From the NCBI GenBank assembly GCA_964439015.1, contig CAYTMV010000024.1:1-31252 (forward strand): a stretch of 31,252 nucleotides of DNA. The letters run 5' to 3'. Below, piece after piece: positions 29,299 to 31,252 of this stretch (position 1 is its first letter; every line of letters starts with the position of its first letter). Source of the stretch: Gemmobacter sp964439015. GTDB lineage: Bacteria > Pseudomonadota > Alphaproteobacteria > Rhodobacterales > Rhodobacteraceae. The position numbers and the translations under genes were made by a program. The notes under the pieces are model-generated. The model made no database searches. It saw nothing but the letters and a program-made list of their open reading frames with translations, and was not told where the DNA came from.

Positions 29299-31200
29299 AT
29301 GCGTCCTGTAACTGCCCGCTTGCTGTCCATGCCCGACATGCGCCCGATCCTTGGCTGGATGGGGGCTGCGGCGCTGGCGCTGGCGGCCTTGGCAGGGCAG
29401 GCCCGCGCGCAGGACGTGACGGTGGCCCATGGCATCTCGACCTTTGGCGAGCTGAAATATCCCGCCGGTTTCCCGCATTTCGACTATGTGAACCCCGATG
29501 CCCCCAAGGGGGGCGAGATCAGCGAATGGGCGATGGGCGGGTTTGACTCGCTCAACCCCTATTCGGTCAAGGGGCGGGCGGCGGCCTTGTCGAATGTCAT
29601 GCTTGAGACCCTGCTGGTCGCCCCCGCCGACGAGATCGGCGCGGCCTATTGTCTTCTGTGTGAAACGATCGAATATCCGGCCGACCGGTCCTGGGTGATC
29701 TTCAACCTGCGGCCCGAGGCGCGGTTTTCGGACGGCACGCCCGTCACGGCCGAGGATGTGCTGTTTTCCTACCAGACCTTCCTGGCCAAGGGTCTGTCGT
29801 ATTTCCGCACGGTTCTGGCCCAGCAGGTCGACAAGGTCGAGGTCGTGGGGCCGCTGAAGGTCAGGTTCAGCTTCAAGCCGGGCGTTGCGACGCGCGATCT
29901 GCCGATGGATATGGGCGGGCTGCCGATCCTGTCGCAGGCGCAATATCAGCGTGACGGGCTGGATCTGGCGGAATCGACGCTGAAGCCCTTTACCGGTTCG
30001 GGCGCTTATGTGTTCGAGGGGATGGAGGTCGGGCGCACTGTCACCTATCGGCGCAACCCGGAATACTGGGGTAAAGACCTGCCGGTGATGAAGGGGCAGG
30101 CCAACTTTGACCGCATCCGCATCGAGTATTTTGCCGATGGCGCCGCTGCCTTCGAGGCATTCAAATCGGGCGTCTATACCTTCCGCAACGAAAACAGTTC
30201 CAAGCAATGGGCCACGGCCTATACCTTTCCCGCAGTGCAGAAGGGCCATGTGGTCAAGGCCGAGCTGCCCTCGGGCGCCAAGGCCAATGGTCAGGCCTTC
30301 ATCTTCAACCTGCGGCGTGAAAAGTTTGCCGACCCCAAGGTGCGCGAGGCCATCGCGCTGGCCTTCAACTTCGAGTGGTCGAACCAGACGCTGTTCTATG
30401 GGCTGTATAGCCGTATCAACTCGCCTTGGGAAAACAGCTGGCTGATGGCCGAAGGCGTGCCCGGGCCAGAGGAGGTGGCGCTGCTGCAGCCGCTGGTCGA
30501 TGAGGGGCTGCTGCCCGCGTCGATCCTCAGCGAACCTGCGGTGCTGGCGCCGACGTCGGGCGACCGGCAGCTGGACCGGCGCAACATCCGTGCGGCATCC
30601 AGCCTTCTGGATCAGGCGGGCTGGGCGGTAGGCCAGGACGGCCTGCGCCGCAACGCCAAGGGCGAGACGCTGCGGGTCGAGTTTCTGAATACCGATCCCG
30701 CCTTTGAGCGGGTAATAAACCCCTATGTCGAGAACCTGCGCGCGCTGGGCGTCGATGCGGTGCTGACCCGCGTGGATGACGCGCAGATGGAACTGCGGAC
30801 CCGCAACCCGGCCTATGACTTTGATATCGTCACCGGCAATGCGCGATCAGGATATATTTCGGGGTCCGAGTTGAAGCAGTATTACGGGTCGGAAACCGCG
30901 GATATCTCGGTCTTCAACCTGATGGGGCTGAAAAGTCCGGCGGTGGACCGGCTGATCGAAACCGTCATGGCCGCGCAGTCGCTGGACACGATGACCACGG
31001 CCACCCGGGCCCTGGACCGGGTGCTGCGGGCTGAACGTTTCTGGGTGCCGCAATGGTTCAAGCCGACCCATACGGTCGCCTATTTTGACCAATACGCCCA
31101 TCCCGAAACCCTGCCGCCCTATGCGCTGGGCGAGCTGGATTTCTGGTGGTTCGATGCTGACAAGGCCGCGGCGCTGAAGGCCGCGGGGGCGCTGAAGTAA
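29299..31200 (+). CDS. yejA: YejA-like periplasmic oligopeptide-binding protein (SBP family 5)
   Basis: YejA delivers peptides, and in E. coli also peptide-nucleotide microcin C, to the YejBEF ABC importer. The 633-residue protein has a signal peptide ending AGQARA. The family 5 core then shows FGELKYPAGFPHFDYVNPDAPKGG, GFDSLNPYSVKGR, FNLRPEARFSDGTPVTAEDV, KPFTGSGAYVFEGME and the C-terminal WVPQWFKPTHTVAYFDQ. These phrases are typical of the YejA branch rather than OppA/DppA. The ATG at 29299 has GGAGG five bases upstream, so a GTG two codons earlier was not used. The stop is followed at once by the yejB ATG. Confidence 0.93.
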   Translation: MRPVTARLLSMPDMRPILGWMGAAALALAALAGQARAQDVTVAHGISTFGELKYPAGFPHFDYVNPDAPKGGEISEWAMGGFDSLNPYSVKGRAAALSNVMLETLLVAPADEIGAAYCLLCETIEYPADRSWVIFNLRPEARFSDGTPVTAEDVLFSYQTFLAKGLSYFRTVLAQQVDKVEVVGPLKVRFSFKPGVATRDLPMDMGGLPILSQAQYQRDGLDLAESTLKPFTGSGAYVFEGMEVGRTVTYRRNPEYWGKDLPVMKGQANFDRIRIEYFADGAAAFEAFKSGVYTFRNENSSKQWATAYTFPAVQKGHVVKAELPSGAKANGQAFIFNLRREKFADPKVREAIALAFNFEWSNQTLFYGLYSRINSPWENSWLMAEGVPGPEEVALLQPLVDEGLLPASILSEPAVLAPTSGDRQLDRRNIRAASSLLDQAGWAVGQDGLRRNAKGETLRVEFLNTDPAFERVINPYVENLRALGVDAVLTRVDDAQMELRTRNPAYDFDIVTGNARSGYISGSELKQYYGSETADISVFNLMGLKSPAVDRLIETVMAAQSLDTMTTATRALDRVLRAERFWVPQWFKPTHTVAYFDQYAHPETLPPYALGELDFWWFDADKAAALKAAGALK

Positions 31201-31252
31201 ATGGCTGCCTATCTGCTGCGACGCCTGCTGCTGGTGATCCCGACGCTGCTCG
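31201..31252 (+). CDS. yejB: YejB-like ABC permease (first 17 codons, cut by the window edge)
   Basis: The frame MAAYLLRRLLLVIPTLL starts directly after the yejA stop. It is the typical first basic and hydrophobic segment of a DppB/YejB-type peptide permease. Only the start is visible, so the call rests on position and this segment. Confidence 0.8.
   Translation, partial: MAAYLLRRLLLVIPTLL

Noticed and set aside
1..31252. tRNA genes, CRISPR arrays, insertion sequences or phage attachment sites
   Set aside because: Reading both strands showed no cloverleaf, repeat-spacer pattern, transposase or terminal inverted repeats.

Overview
The window is GC-rich, gene-dense chromosomal DNA. The gene content points to an alphaproteobacterium of the Rhodobacterales (Paracoccus/Rhodobacter-like). 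The evidence is a CycM-type membrane-anchored cytochrome c, an NDUFS4-like complex I accessory subunit, a PheA with a separate ACT domain, ClpS, and an LexA-type direct-repeat SOS box before uvrB. No transposon, phage gene, CRISPR array or tRNA was seen. The only stretch over 300 bases without a gene is 1352-1698.

The region of most interest is 2129-12569. It holds an S/N-oxide (TMAO-type) respiration locus: torT (periplasmic sensor, -), torS (hybrid kinase, +), torR (response regulator, -) and a TorA-like molybdoenzyme (+). An operon for molybdenum cofactor (Moco) synthesis follows: moaA, moaD, moeB, moaC and a DUF2478 gene. The reductase carries a C-terminal CxxCH domain that closely resembles the C-terminal haem domain of the separate E. 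coli electron donor TorC. No torC tetrahaem gene and no torD chaperone gene is present in the window. The locus therefore looks like a rewired Tor system in which sensor, regulator, self-wired reductase and cofactor supply sit together. Tandem CATCC-like repeats between torR and torA are candidate TorR sites, and three hairpins lie between torA and moaA.

The flanks are housekeeping genes. On the left are uvrB (partial) and the complex I accessory gene. To the right of the moa operon come clpS (-), a HAD hydrolase, a D,D-carboxypeptidase with a SPOR domain overlapping an FAH-family hydrolase, and tesA (-) divergent from a ybbA-ybbP-type ABC exporter. Then follow mnmH and a FieF-like cation exporter (-), an SH3 protein (-), a D-2-hydroxyacid dehydrogenase, the 4.5S SRP RNA (-) and a CpdB-like nucleotidase (-). 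The right end has nudC, an SRPBCC protein, pheA (-), cycM and the start of a yejAB peptide importer.

Two divergent pairs, torT/torS and tesA/ybbA, have start codons on opposite strands that share one CATG, so neither pair has any intergenic space. Several operon joints use ATGA or GTGA overlaps (moeB/moaC, moaC/DUF2478, ybbA/ybbP, dacC/FAH), which suggests translational coupling. All family assignments come from reading the translations and from remembered family sequences; no database search was run.
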